From an uncultured Bacteroidales bacterium (GTDB lineage: Bacteria > Bacteroidota > Bacteroidia > Bacteroidales > FEN-979): a stretch of DNA of 64,000 nt. The translations under genes were made by a program, and so were the position numbers. This document shows positions 23,868 through 32,860 of the stretch, piece after piece. Where the stretch lies: NCBI GenBank assembly GCA_903837605.1, contig CAILVF010000047.1, positions 62,001 through 126,000 on the forward strand, read 5' to 3'. Every line of letters starts with the position of its first letter. Within the stretch, counting starts at the first letter, position 1. Below the pieces are notes generated by a model. It was not told the origin of the DNA. It worked only from the letters and a program-made list of their open reading frames with translations, and did not search any database.

Positions 23868-25397
23868 ATGCAGGAAACCATTTTAATTCTCGATTTCGGA
23901 TCCCAGTACACCCAGCTTATTGCCCGCAGGGTCAGGGAACTGAACGTATTTTGTGATATCCATCCATATAATAATTTCCCAAAGGACCTCAGCGGACTCA
24001 AAGGGGTGATCCTTTCTGGCAGTCCGTTTTCGGTAAGGGATCAAAATGCCCCGTTCCCCGATCTGGCAGGGATCAAAGGAAAGCTTCCTGTACTTGGCGT
24101 CTGTTACGGAGCCCAGTACCTTGTCCACTCCTCGGGCGGGGAGGTCGCACCTTCTAAAATCCGCGAATACGGCCGTGCAAACCTGGGTTTCATCGACCAG
24201 CGCTGCCGCCTGTTAAGGGGAATGTCAACCGGTACCCAGGTCTGGATGTCGCATGCCGATACCATCCTGAAGGCCCCGGCTTCCTTTAAGATCACCGGTT
24301 CCACTTCGGATGTGGAATATGCTGCATTCAAGATCGAAGGGGAGGAAACATACGGGATCCAGTTCCACCCGGAGGTATACCATACCCCCGAAGGTTTGCA
24401 TTTACTGAAGAATTTTGTTGTTAATATCTGCGGATGTAAACAGGACTGGACCCCCGAGTTGTTTGTTGAATCAACGGTAAAGGAACTTAAAGCAAAACTA
24501 GGGAACGATAAGGTAGTACTTGGTTTAAGCGGCGGGGTCGATTCATCCGTCACGGCCATGCTGCTTAACAGGGCAATCGGTAAAAACCTGTAGTGCATCT
24601 TTGTTGACAACGGTTTACTGCGAAAGGACGAATTCGCCAAGGTCATGGAGCGCTATAAAAAACTTGAGCTGAACGTGATCGGCGTCGATGCCAGGGACCA
24701 GTTCCTCGATGCCCTGAAAGGGGTCGCCGACCCTGAAAAGAAACGTAAAATCATTGGCAAGACCTTTATCGACGTCTTTGACCAGGAAGCCCATAAGATA
24801 CAGGGAATTGCATGGCTGGCCCAGGGAACCATCTACCCCGATGTGATCGAATCCCGCTCTGTTAAAGGGCCTTCGGCTACCATTAAGTCGCATCATAATG
24901 TGGGAGGGCTGCCGGAGTATATGAAACTGAAGATTGTAGAGCCCCTGAACTTCCTTTTCAAGGATGAGGTCCGCAAGGTCGGACTGACCCTGGGGCTTGA
25001 CCCGGAATTTATCAACCGCCATCCCTTCCCCGGCCCCGGCCTGGCTGTTCGTATCATCGGCGACCTTACCCGGGAAAAGATACGGCTGTTGCAGGATGTG
25101 GATGATATTTATATTGCAGGGCTGCGTAAATATGATCTCTACCATAAGGTATGGCAGGCTTTTGCAGTACTTCTCCCTGTGCAGTCGGTAGGTGTGATGG
25201 GAGATGAAAGGACATATGAAAATGTGGTTGCCCTGAGGGCAGTGACTTCTACCGACGGGATGACGGCCGACTGGGCCCATCTCCCTCATGAATTCCTTGC
25301 AAAAGTCAGCAACGATATTATAAATAAAGTCAAAGGAGTGAACAGGGTGGTGTACGACATTTCGTCAAAACCACCGGCAACGATAGAATGGGAATAA
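23868..25397 (+). pseudogene. guaA: GMP synthase (glutamine-hydrolysing) interrupted by an in-frame TAG codon
   Basis: The frame reads as a standard 509-residue GuaA except that codon 242 is TAG (24591-24593). Residues 1-190 form the glutamine amidotransferase with Cys79 in GVCYGAQ and His167/Glu169 in QFHPEV. The ATP pyrophosphatase P-loop SGGVDSS is at 221-227. The reading resumes at once after the stop ([14 protein letters not shown]) and continues to PPATIEWE, with [10 protein letters not shown] and [12 protein letters not shown] intact. The stop falls in the ATP pyrophosphatase domain, so neither half would work alone. GuaA is normally needed for GTP synthesis, so a sequencing error, a recent mutation, or suppressed/readthrough translation are all possible. 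Other genes in the window end in TAG, so the codon is not reassigned. Confidence 0.92.
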
Positions 25398-25399
25398 TA

Positions 25400-25455
25400 A
25401 CAGATAACTGGGCGATTAGGTAACTGGATATCTGGTTATCCAGCTATCCCGCATC
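25400..25455. repeat. Degenerate CTGG/CCAG short-period tract (D)
   Basis: After the guaA stop, the gap contains ATAACTGGGCGATTAGG, TAACTGG, ATATCTGG, TTATCCAGC and TATCCCGCATC. The words have a period of about 8 and include a CTGGATA/TATCCAG inverted pair with a 6-nt loop, so a small hairpin can form. ATAACTGG is identical to a unit of the tandem array at 63649-63768. Confidence 0.6.
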
Positions 25456-25468
25456 AAAATTTAAATCA

Positions 25469-26950
25469 ATGTACCGTCTTTTCTGTTTCTTAGCTCTTTT
25501 CTCAGCCTTACCCTGTGTGCTGGCTCAAACATACCAGGACCAGCTCAAGGCCATTCATTCTGCAGTTGTTGAACAAAAGGACGGAAAATCGTTCTATGTT
25601 CATATGGTTAAAAAAGGCCAGACTCTGTATATGATCTCCAAAGCATACGGTGTGGAGGTGAATGATATCATTGCTGAGAATCCCGTAGTAAAGGAAGGCC
25701 TGAAAGCCGACCAGAAGCTCCTGATCCCATTTCCAGTCCAGAAAAAAGAGAATCCTGCAACCCGCATCCCGGATCCCGGATCCCGGCAACCTGAACCCGT
25801 GGGTACGCATCCCGCATCCCGTACCCCGGTTCCTGTATCAACAAACGTCCCTTGCGGCTCCGACACTGCAAACAGGAATAAACCATGCCATGTGGTGCTC
25901 ATGCTGCCCCTTTACCTGGAAGAAGTAGAGGCCATGAACCCTGAAACCGCTGCGGAAGAGGCTATAGAGAACTGGAACTCCCTCAAATACCTGCCGTTTT
26001 ATGAAGGCTTCAGGCTGGCTGTTGATTCTCTCCAAAAACAGGGGCTTCACCTTACCCTCCATGTTTACGATGTGGGCAAGGATACCCTGGTAACACAGAA
26101 ACTGCTGAAGAACCCGGAACTTAAGTCGGCCGACCTGATCATAGGCCTGTTGTTTAATAAGAACTTCCAGCTTGTTGCAAAATTTGCCCTGGAGAATAAT
26201 ATCCCTATTGTTAATCCCCTGAGTGAGCGCAGTGATGTTGTCCTTAATAATGAAATGGTATTCAAGGTAAACCCGTCAAAGAACTCCCAGCTTGAAAGCC
26301 TGGCCGATTTTATGCAGAAAAGCATGTACCGCGGCCAGATCATTATTATCAGGAACGGGCAGTTCAGGGATAAGGATATAGCCGATAAACTGAAAAAAGA
26401 ATGTTTGGCAAGAAATCTCAATGTGATCCTGGCTGAAGGCCAGGATGTAGCCATTGGAAAACTTTCCAAGGGGAAGGAGAATGTTCTGGTTGCCTTTGCC
26501 GATAACAATGCCTATGCCCTTGACCTCATGCGCAGGTTCTATGAACTCCGTAACGATTATAACCTTAGCCTTGTAGGGCTTACCGATTGGGAGAAGCTGG
26601 AGGGGCTTGAAACTGATTTCCTTAATGGACTGAATACTCACCTGGTCTCACCTTATTTTGTCGATTATTCTGTTGCAGGGGTGAAAAAGATGGTACTGAA
26701 TTACCAGGTAAATTATAAAGCCGACCCCGAACCTCTCGCTTTCCAGGGATTCGACATAGGATATTATTTTCTTTCGGCCCTGATGAAATTCGGGAAACTG
26801 TTCCCCGCCTGCATAAAGGATTTCAGGCTTCCCACGTCCCAGACCAGTTTTGAGTTCCGCAGAGCAGGCAATAATACAGCTAACGGTTTCGAAAACCGGC
26901 ACTGGTCGGTATATCAGTATGAGAATTTTAAGCTGGTAAGGCTCGATTAA
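25469..26950 (+). CDS. LysM domain fused to a periplasmic amino acid-binding-like domain
   Basis: A 493-residue exported protein (signal MYRLFCFLALFSALPCVLAQ). Residues 40-88 are a LysM domain (YVHMVKKGQTLYMISKAYGV, then NPVVKEGLKADQKLLIPF), which binds peptidoglycan. Residues 92-138 are a low-complexity Pro/Arg-rich linker encoded by a short-period tract. Residues 140-490 resemble type I periplasmic binding proteins (HVVLMLPLYLEE at the start, YEGFRLAVDSLQ, ALENNIPIVNPLSERSD). The fold probably senses or stores a ligand at the cell wall; no permease is nearby. The stop overlaps the stop of the convergent universal stress gene by 3 bp. Confidence 0.87.
   Translation: MYRLFCFLALFSALPCVLAQTYQDQLKAIHSAVVEQKDGKSFYVHMVKKGQTLYMISKAYGVEVNDIIAENPVVKEGLKADQKLLIPFPVQKKENPATRIPDPGSRQPEPVGTHPASRTPVPVSTNVPCGSDTANRNKPCHVVLMLPLYLEEVEAMNPETAAEEAIENWNSLKYLPFYEGFRLAVDSLQKQGLHLTLHVYDVGKDTLVTQKLLKNPELKSADLIIGLLFNKNFQLVAKFALENNIPIVNPLSERSDVVLNNEMVFKVNPSKNSQLESLADFMQKSMYRGQIIIIRNGQFRDKDIADKLKKECLARNLNVILAEGQDVAIGKLSKGKENVLVAFADNNAYALDLMRRFYELRNDYNLSLVGLTDWEKLEGLETDFLNGLNTHLVSPYFVDYSVAGVKKMVLNYQVNYKADPEPLAFQGFDIGYYFLSALMKFGKLFPACIKDFRLPTSQTSFEFRRAGNNTANGFENRHWSVYQYENFKLVRLD
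25751..25835 (+). repeat. Intragenic short-period tract (H) encoding the linker
   Basis: The DNA reads as CCCGCATCCC, GGATCCC, GGATCCC, GGCAACC, GAACCCGTGGG, TACGCATCCC, GCATCCCG and TACCCCGG. These are the same ATCCCG and CCCGT words as the tract at 25400 and share TACCC words with tracts A and B. It stays in frame and encodes the PDPGSRQPEPVGTHPASRTP stretch of the linker. Confidence 0.55.
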
Positions 26951-27825
26951 TGCCTCCCAACCGGGAGCGCGAGCAATGGAACATTGGTTGCAAAGAGATT
27001 CTTCTTTGTGATATTCCTCGTAAATACCATGTACACCAGTGAACGCTTATGCGGCTGGAATGCAATGAGGTTAATGAGCTTGCCTTTTACAAACTGGTCA
27101 ATGGTCTCCTGGTTTTCTCCCTCGATCTCGATCAGGTTGAAATGCAACCTGCCTTCTGCAATTTCCTTTGAAAACCCCGACTGCAGGTCTTTCATCTTTA
27201 CGCCGGCTTCGGAAAGTTTTGAGGTATGGCAGAAATGCACCGCATGCACCTGGTTTTTAAATGGCTTGAAAAGATCCAGTAAAGTTTCGAGCGAGTGGCG
27301 GTTCCCTTCGGAAAGATCTGCGGCGAACATCACGTTTTCAAAGCTTTTAAAGCCTTTCATAACAGGAATCGTGAAAACCGGGACTTTGACATGGTCTATG
27401 ATGAAGGTTGAAACTTTACCCCATACATTAAGATTATTACCTTTCCCGGTTGTGCCTATTACGATCATATCTGGCTTGAATTCATTGTAGATCTCAATGA
27501 GTTCATGCTCCACCTCGCCTCCGCTGACATGCGTGGTGACAGTGATGTTTTCAAGGTTCTTCTCCCTGATGCGGGCATCAAGCTTTTCGTGAAGTTCTTT
27601 CATACTCGCCTCCGACTGCTTGAAGATCTCCCTCATCAGCTGTTCGTTATACAGGGTAGTCATGTCGAGTGTATCGGGGAAGCTGGTATCGGTGAGGATG
27701 ATCTGGTCAAAATAGGTATGGAACAGTTTCAGTTCGGCTCCATAAGTGGAAGCAAGCTCAATGGCATACTGGCATGTGATGTCGGTATGCTGCGAAAAAT
27801 CAACGGGGACTAATATTTTTTTCAT
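26947..27825 (-). CDS. Universal stress protein, tandem UspA domains
   Basis: A 292-residue protein with two UspA domains. The first begins KKILVPVDFSQHTDITCQYAIELA and ends with the nucleotide-binding motif VIGTTGKGNN...WGKVSTFIIDHVKVPVFTIP. The second starts at about 160 (FENVMFAADLSEGNRHSLETL) and is shorter at its ATP-binding loop. Such proteins respond to starvation and stress. The gene's start region overlaps the end of the upstream glycosyltransferase by 26 bp, suggesting an operon of GT, GT and USP. Confidence 0.93.
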   Translation of the reverse strand: MKKILVPVDFSQHTDITCQYAIELASTYGAELKLFHTYFDQIILTDTSFPDTLDMTTLYNEQLMREIFKQSEASMKELHEKLDARIREKNLENITVTTHVSGGEVEHELIEIYNEFKPDMIVIGTTGKGNNLNVWGKVSTFIIDHVKVPVFTIPVMKGFKSFENVMFAADLSEGNRHSLETLLDLFKPFKNQVHAVHFCHTSKLSEAGVKMKDLQSGFSKEIAEGRLHFNLIEIEGENQETIDQFVKGKLINLIAFQPHKRSLVYMVFTRNITKKNLFATNVPLLALPVGRH

Positions 27826-28951
27826 GATGTAAAGTTAATAAGTTCAACAATTCTTTACAATTTTTTTTATTCGAATAGTTAGCTTCAAGATGCATGAGCC
27901 GGGCCTGTATCATCTCTTCCGTGAATTCTTCGTCAAAGCAGCTCATGGCCTTTTCCCTTATCTCTCCGGGGCTGTTGGCTATCATACACAGAGGGGCAAG
28001 GTTGGTGCCTGCCACCATCTGGGAGTTTATGATACAGAACCTACCGTTATACAGGGCATTCAGAAGTTTCAGCTTGAGCCCGGTGGGTTGGAAAGTGACC
28101 ATGATATGCATGTGGGCTTCCCTGATCAGTTCAAACATCTTTTCTTCCGACGGATTTGGCAGTATGCGGATGTTCGCTTTCCCTTTCGCCAGCATGCTGA
28201 GCGAAGGCGAAGGATTCTGCCCGGCAACCAGGAGCTCGGGCATGGATGGATCCCATACCTCTGTGATCAGGTACCTGGCGGCCTGTTCGTTCTCAGGAAC
28301 GCTTAGTTTACCGTGATACAGGGCAAAACTTCCCCTGCCTTCCTTCATGAAAATCCCGTCCTCCTTATGAAAGCTGGGCATATAAGAAATATGCTTCGAT
28401 GGAAACACCTTCTTCAGGTACTTCCTGTCCTCTTCTGAGACCACAAGCATGAAATCGGCATGCTTAAGATATTTCTGGAAATTCCTCAGCCGTAGGCTTT
28501 CGATAAGGAAGAACAGTTTCTTTTCAAGAGCCTTTTCGGCCTTGTAAAGGTGGAAATAATACTGATGCTCGATATTGCTTTCGCGGTATATTTTCAATCG
28601 TTTCGAAAACTGTTTGTCTTTAAGGAAATGGCAGGTGTGGAGCCCTTCAAACAAAATGGGATAATTGTCTTTTAACAGGTTCTTTTTAAGTTCCGCCGAC
28701 ACCCTGCTCCCGACGATATAAGGCCTGATGCTCAGATGTGTTTTCAGCCCGTTTTTCCTTGGGTAATAGTTAACGCCGGCGCATAATTCATCGAGTTTCT
28801 TTTCAGGCTTGCGGTTATATTCAAAGCAGTGAAGGTGTACCTTCACCCCGGCCTCGCTAAGGGTTTTGATCTTGTAAAATACATCGATCACACCCCCGTA
28901 ATCGGGAGGATAGGGAATGTCGAATGACACGATATGAAGGTGTTGTTCCAT
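27800..28951 (-). CDS. Glycosyltransferase (GT4-like fold)
   Basis: A 383-residue protein. The N-terminus reads HIVSFDIPYPPDYGGVIDVFYKIKTLSEAGVKVHLHCFEYN, the classical start of GT-B glycosyltransferases with a Gly-Gly sugar-loop. The C-terminal half has LLVAGQNPSPSL and EAHMHIMVTFQPTGLKLKLLNALYNG, where the E-x7-E site of GT4 is replaced by a Gln-containing variant. The acceptor is unknown. The start codon overlaps the stop of the upstream GT by one base (TGATG). The last 26 bp overlap the universal stress gene. Confidence 0.85.
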   Translation of the reverse strand: MEQHLHIVSFDIPYPPDYGGVIDVFYKIKTLSEAGVKVHLHCFEYNRKPEKKLDELCAGVNYYPRKNGLKTHLSIRPYIVGSRVSAELKKNLLKDNYPILFEGLHTCHFLKDKQFSKRLKIYRESNIEHQYYFHLYKAEKALEKKLFFLIESLRLRNFQKYLKHADFMLVVSEEDRKYLKKVFPSKHISYMPSFHKEDGIFMKEGRGSFALYHGKLSVPENEQAARYLITEVWDPSMPELLVAGQNPSPSLSMLAKGKANIRILPNPSEEKMFELIREAHMHIMVTFQPTGLKLKLLNALYNGRFCIINSQMVAGTNLAPLCMIANSPGEIREKAMSCFDEEFTEEMIQARLMHLEANYSNKKNCKELLNLLTLHHEKNISPR

Positions 28952-30087
28952 CAGATTGCTTTCAGGTTTTCCAAAACACCCATCAGGGTTTTCTCTTCAT
29001 TTTCCCAGCAAAGGTCATCGGCTGCCCTCCTGAGGTTCTGCCTGTAAAGTTCCAGCCTTTCGGTGTTCATAAGCATGGCATCGAATCGGCCGGCCAGGTA
29101 TCGGGGATCGTGGTTTTCTATAGTTTCCCCGATGAAATACCTGTCAACGACGGCTTTCATTTCGGGGAAAGGCGATATGAGCACGGGCACCCCGGCCTGG
29201 ATATAATCCATGAATTTATTCGGCAGGGCGTAATGGTAGTTAAGGCTGACATCTTTCTCGATAGAAAGGCCGAGATCGGCCATCAGGGTGATGGGATGGA
29301 GTTCCTGGAAAGGCACCTGCCCGAGGAAAATGACTTTCCCTTTTACATTCTGGCCGGCAGCAAACAGTTTAATCTGTTCAAACACATCTCCGGTTCCTGC
29401 GATGACAAGCTTTGCATCGGTCCTGATGAATTTCATGGCCTGGATGGCTTCCTCCAGCCCGCGGTCGACATTCACAGAGCCCTGGTAAAGGATAACCTTA
29501 TCACCGGGTTCAATGCCATATTTCGCCTTGTCGGCAGCATTCATAGCTTCGCGCCTGAAAGGAACGTTCCTGATCACGGTGACCGGCAGGCTGTATTCCT
29601 GTTCGTAGAGCCTCGCAATGCTCTGGTTCACCGCTATAACTGCCTTGAGTTTTGGGAATATATAATCCTCAATTGTTTTCCAGATGCGGGTCGTGAATTT
29701 ACGCCCTACCAGTTCGGGCACACCCCTGAAATATTCATGGCAATCGTGCAGCAATCGGGCTTTCCCCCCGAAGAGTCCTTTCCAGCATGAAGCAGTATAG
29801 CATCCGGCCAGGGTATCCAGGTCGTTTGAAACGATGAGGTCGGTATGATGCCCCATAAGGAAGAAAAACAAACGCAAATTATAGTTGGCATAAAACCAGG
29901 GGCCTTTGTCGAAACTCAGTTTCATGCGGTGCATGCCGTAAGAGCGGGGAGCAAGCGGTAAGCTGCTCTTCCTCAGTCTTCCAACCAGCAGCACCTCGAA
30001 GCCGGCTTTCCCGAGCGCCTCGCAGGTCCGGTGAACCCTCTGGTCGGTAGTCAGGTCGTTGGTAACCGAAACAATGGCTTTCTGCAT
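28951..30087 (-). CDS. Glycosyltransferase, GT4 family
   Basis: A 378-residue enzyme with ATG at 30087 (MQKAIVSVTNDLTTDQRVHRTC); the open frame continues to 30705 but that portion lies over murB on the other strand and is not part of the gene. The N-terminal domain includes HRTCEALGKAGFEVLLVGR; the C-terminal donor-binding part has VILYQGSVNVDRGLEEAIQAM, KLVIAGTGDVFEQIK and GLSIEKDVSLNYHYALPNKFMDYIQAGVPVL. The E...YALPNKxxEY-type motif is typical of GT4. It probably adds a sugar to a surface glycan. It is the first gene of the operon and diverges from murB. Confidence 0.92.
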   Translation of the reverse strand: MQKAIVSVTNDLTTDQRVHRTCEALGKAGFEVLLVGRLRKSSLPLAPRSYGMHRMKLSFDKGPWFYANYNLRLFFFLMGHHTDLIVSNDLDTLAGCYTASCWKGLFGGKARLLHDCHEYFRGVPELVGRKFTTRIWKTIEDYIFPKLKAVIAVNQSIARLYEQEYSLPVTVIRNVPFRREAMNAADKAKYGIEPGDKVILYQGSVNVDRGLEEAIQAMKFIRTDAKLVIAGTGDVFEQIKLFAAGQNVKGKVIFLGQVPFQELHPITLMADLGLSIEKDVSLNYHYALPNKFMDYIQAGVPVLISPFPEMKAVVDRYFIGETIENHDPRYLAGRFDAMLMNTERLELYRQNLRRAADDLCWENEEKTLMGVLENLKAI

Positions 30088-30129
30088 GATGTTGTTGATC
30101 CCGGGTTTACATAGCAAAGTTAATTTTTT

Positions 30130-30137
30130 TACTTTTG
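30130..30137 (+). promoter_or_regulatory. -7 promoter element of murB, 4 nt from the start codon
   Basis: TACTTTTG matches TAnnTTTG and ends 4 nt before the ATG at 30142; a TTTAC lies about 24 bp upstream (30106) as a possible -33 box. Predicted to give a leaderless transcript. Confidence 0.5.
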
Positions 30138-30141
30138 ATGT

Positions 30142-31155
30142 ATGCAAGTACTTGAGAACATCTCCCTGAAACCATACAACGCCTTTGGAATTGACGTCAA
30201 GGCAAGGTATTTCGCCGAGCTTCATTCCGATAATGATATAGCTGCTTTTTTCAGCGCCCTTACCGAAGAGCGTATGCCTTTTCTTGTCCTGGGAGGCGGG
30301 AGCAACATGCTTTTTACAAAAGATTTCGAAGGCAGCGTGGCCTGCATCCGAAGCAAAGGCATAGTGAAGCTGATGGAGGATGAAAAGCATGTTTATCTTA
30401 GAATTGCTGCCGGCGAGGTTTGGGATGATGTGGTGAAATATGCTGTGGACAATGGCTGGGGAGGCATAGAGAACCTTTCCCTTATACCCGGAAATGCCGG
30501 GACCAGCCCTGTTCAGAACATAGGGGCCTATGGTGTTGAGCTTAAAGATGTATTGTACTCGGTAGAGGTAGCAGATGTTATCGCAAGGCATTACCGGGCT
30601 TTCAGGCCGGCCGACTGTGAATTCGGGTACCGAACCAGCATCTTTAAAAACCGGGGGAAAGGCCGTTTTGTCATCACCAGCCTTTGTCTTAAACTTGATA
30701 AACAACCTGTTCTGAAGCTTGATTACGGTGATATCCGCAGGGAACTCGGCAAGGCCGGGGTCAAAGACGTAACGATATCCGCAGTCAGGGATATAATAAT
30801 TAAAATCCGAAGCAGTAAGCTCCCCGATCCTTCAATTATTGGAAATGCCGGCAGTTTCTTCATGAATCCTGTTGTTTCTGCTGATGAGTATGCCCGTTTG
30901 ATCAAAAAGTTTCCCGCTATGCCTTCCTTCAAAAGCGGGGATGAAGTCAAAATACCCGGGGCCTGGCTTATCGAACAATGCGGTTTTAAAGGCAAACGAT
31001 ACGGAGACGCAGGGGTGCATGAAAACCAGCCCCTGGTACTGGTCAATTACGGTTCTGCAACAGGGAAGGAAATCCTTGTCCTGGCCGAAAAGATCATTAA
31101 ATCAGTACTGAAAAAATTCGGGATCGGGCTTGAGAAGGAAGTGAATATCTTTTAG
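30142..31155 (+). CDS. murB: UDP-N-acetylenolpyruvoylglucosamine reductase
   Basis: A 337-residue MurB of the long (type I, E. coli-like) form, which reduces UDP-GlcNAc-enolpyruvate to UDP-MurNAc with NADPH and FAD. The FAD site has [12 protein letters not shown], then [25 protein letters not shown]. The catalytic region includes [28 protein letters not shown] and the C-terminal [14 protein letters not shown]...PLVLVNYG. The active-site Glu near the end is in the ENQPLVLVN segment. The stop overlaps the pyrD stop by 3 bp on the opposite strand. Confidence 0.96.
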   Translation: MQVLENISLKPYNAFGIDVKARYFAELHSDNDIAAFFSALTEERMPFLVLGGGSNMLFTKDFEGSVACIRSKGIVKLMEDEKHVYLRIAAGEVWDDVVKYAVDNGWGGIENLSLIPGNAGTSPVQNIGAYGVELKDVLYSVEVADVIARHYRAFRPADCEFGYRTSIFKNRGKGRFVITSLCLKLDKQPVLKLDYGDIRRELGKAGVKDVTISAVRDIIIKIRSSKLPDPSIIGNAGSFFMNPVVSADEYARLIKKFPAMPSFKSGDEVKIPGAWLIEQCGFKGKRYGDAGVHENQPLVLVNYGSATGKEILVLAEKIIKSVLKKFGIGLEKEVNIF

Positions 31156-32066
31156 CAGACCTTCAGTGCGCCTATGATTTCCCTGGCGGAAGCGATGTTG
31201 TGCCGGTCGAGGTATTCGTTGATGCCCTCCACGATTTTAGGGGCGACCATGGGGTCTATGAAGTTTGCGGTCCCAACCTGGATCACCGATGCCCCGGCCA
31301 GCATGAATTCGATTGCATCTGTTGCATTCATGATTCCGCCCAATCCGACGATGGGGATTTTCACTGCCTTGAATACCTGCCATACCATTCGAAGAGCGAC
31401 GGGTTTTATCGCAGGGCCTGATAATCCGCCCGTAATGGTTGAGATCACCGGTCTTTGAGTTTCTGCATTGATAGCCATACCAAGCAGGGTGTTGATCAGG
31501 GTAAGAACATCGGCGCCCCCGTCAACCACTGCCTTGGCCATCTCAGTGATGCTGGTGACATTGGGAGAAAGTTTCACCATCAGCACTTTTTTATAAACAT
31601 CGCGCACGGCCCTTGTGACTTCGGTTGCAGTGGAGGGGACGACGCCGAATGCCATGCCTCCTTCTTTTACATTGGGGCAGGAAATATTCAGTTCTATTGC
31701 CGGGATGCCTTCAAGTTCATTGATCCTTTCGGCAACCTTTACATATTCTTCAATGGTTGAGCCGGAAACATTGACAATTATTTGAGTGTTGAATTCCCTT
31801 AGCCTGGGATATATGAACTCACAGAAATGATCAACGCCTTTGTTCTGAAGTCCAACCGAATTGAGCATGCCCGAAGGGGTTTCGGCCATCCTGGGGTATT
31901 TGTTGCCGTCGCGGTTGGAGCCTGTAACGGCTTTCACGAAGATGCCGCCAAGCAATCCCAGGTCGTAAAAGTCCCTGAACTCCTCCCCGTACCCGAAACA
32001 GCCGCTGGCGGTCGTCACCGGGTTCTTGAACTGCATGCCTGCTATGTTTATATTCAGGTCAGCCAT
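31152..32066 (-). CDS. pyrD: Dihydroorotate dehydrogenase, class 1B catalytic subunit
   Basis: A 304-residue FMN enzyme that oxidises dihydroorotate to orotate in pyrimidine synthesis. Motifs: [54 protein letters not shown] (catalytic Cys loop) and [22 protein letters not shown]. The class 1B assignment rests on the adjoining pyrK gene, whose stop region overlaps its start by 8 bp. PyrK passes electrons from the flavin to NAD+. Convergent with murB. Confidence 0.96.
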   Translation of the reverse strand: MADLNINIAGMQFKNPVTTASGCFGYGEEFRDFYDLGLLGGIFVKAVTGSNRDGNKYPRMAETPSGMLNSVGLQNKGVDHFCEFIYPRLREFNTQIIVNVSGSTIEEYVKVAERINELEGIPAIELNISCPNVKEGGMAFGVVPSTATEVTRAVRDVYKKVLMVKLSPNVTSITEMAKAVVDGGADVLTLINTLLGMAINAETQRPVISTITGGLSGPAIKPVALRMVWQVFKAVKIPIVGLGGIMNATDAIEFMLAGASVIQVGTANFIDPMVAPKIVEGINEYLDRHNIASAREIIGALKVC

Positions 32067-32841
32067 TGGATTGCCATTTTAATCTTGCTGCATCGAAAAC
32101 CGGTCCTTCTATGCAAACCCTTTCATTCCCTTTATCAGTCTGTGTTATGCAGCAGAGGCAAACCCCGTAACCGCATGCCATGTAATTCTCGAGAGATACT
32201 TCGCAGGCAACTCCTTTCTCAGCGGCGATATTTGCAACGGCATGCATCATGGCATCGGGCCCGCAGCAGTAAATGCGATCGTAGGGCAGGGGAGACTGGT
32301 TGAAAACCGGATTTTGGGTAACGAAGCCTTTTTCTCCCATGCTCCCGTCATCGGTGCTGAGATAAACCTTGCCGTACTTTGAATATTCTTCGACCTGGGA
32401 TACCTCATCCGCCGACCTGAATCCTACCAGAAAATCAGGCCTTATGCTTTTCTGATTAAGAAAGTCGCCCATGAACATCAGGGGTGCAACACCCGCCCCG
32501 CCGCCTACAAGCAATACCTTATGACTGGCAGGAACCGAAAATGAATTTCCCAGGGGGTATACAAGATTGAGCGTATCACCGGGAGCAAGCATCCCCATAT
32601 GCCTGGTTCCTTCGCCCTTGACCTGGACAAGCAGCTTCAGTGTGTTCCTGGCGTAATCAACGAAGTGGATTGAGAATGGCCGCCTGAGAAAAGTTGAAGG
32701 GGAATTATGAACAAGAACCTGTACAAATTGCCCCGGTAGTATCACGGGCAATGGAAAAGGAGCTTTAAGTTCTAAAACAAAATGTCTTGTATTGAGCCGG
32801 CTGTTGCCTACAACTTGAAAATCATGTGCAAACTTTTTCAT
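32059..32841 (-). CDS. pyrK: Dihydroorotate dehydrogenase electron transfer subunit
   Basis: A 260-residue protein with a ferredoxin-reductase-like FAD domain ([12 protein letters not shown], then [21 protein letters not shown]), an NAD-binding domain ([29 protein letters not shown]) and a C-terminal [2Fe-2S] site with Cys in CGYGVCLCC and CIEGP. It couples PyrD to NAD+. Together with the overlapping pyrD this forms a PyrDB/PyrK complex. The gene upstream (19 bp away, same strand) is a hypothetical exported protein and may share the transcript. Confidence 0.95.
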   Translation of the reverse strand: MKKFAHDFQVVGNSRLNTRHFVLELKAPFPLPVILPGQFVQVLVHNSPSTFLRRPFSIHFVDYARNTLKLLVQVKGEGTRHMGMLAPGDTLNLVYPLGNSFSVPASHKVLLVGGGAGVAPLMFMGDFLNQKSIRPDFLVGFRSADEVSQVEEYSKYGKVYLSTDDGSMGEKGFVTQNPVFNQSPLPYDRIYCCGPDAMMHAVANIAAEKGVACEVSLENYMACGYGVCLCCITQTDKGNERVCIEGPVFDAARLKWQSNG

Positions 32842-32860
32842 TGGCCGGAGTAATGGGCAT

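Noticed and set aside
24591..24593. Reassignment of TAG as a sense codon across the genome
   Set aside because: Many genes in the window end with TAG at the family-expected length, so it acts as a stop here.
24645..25397. Separate gene starting at the ATG after the guaA stop
   Set aside because: It is in the same frame as the first part and begins inside the ATP pyrophosphatase domain without its P-loop, so it is the second half of guaA.
30088..30705. N-terminal extension of the glycosyltransferase frame
   Set aside because: It lies antisense to murB; the standard GT4 start MQKAIVSVTND is at 30087.
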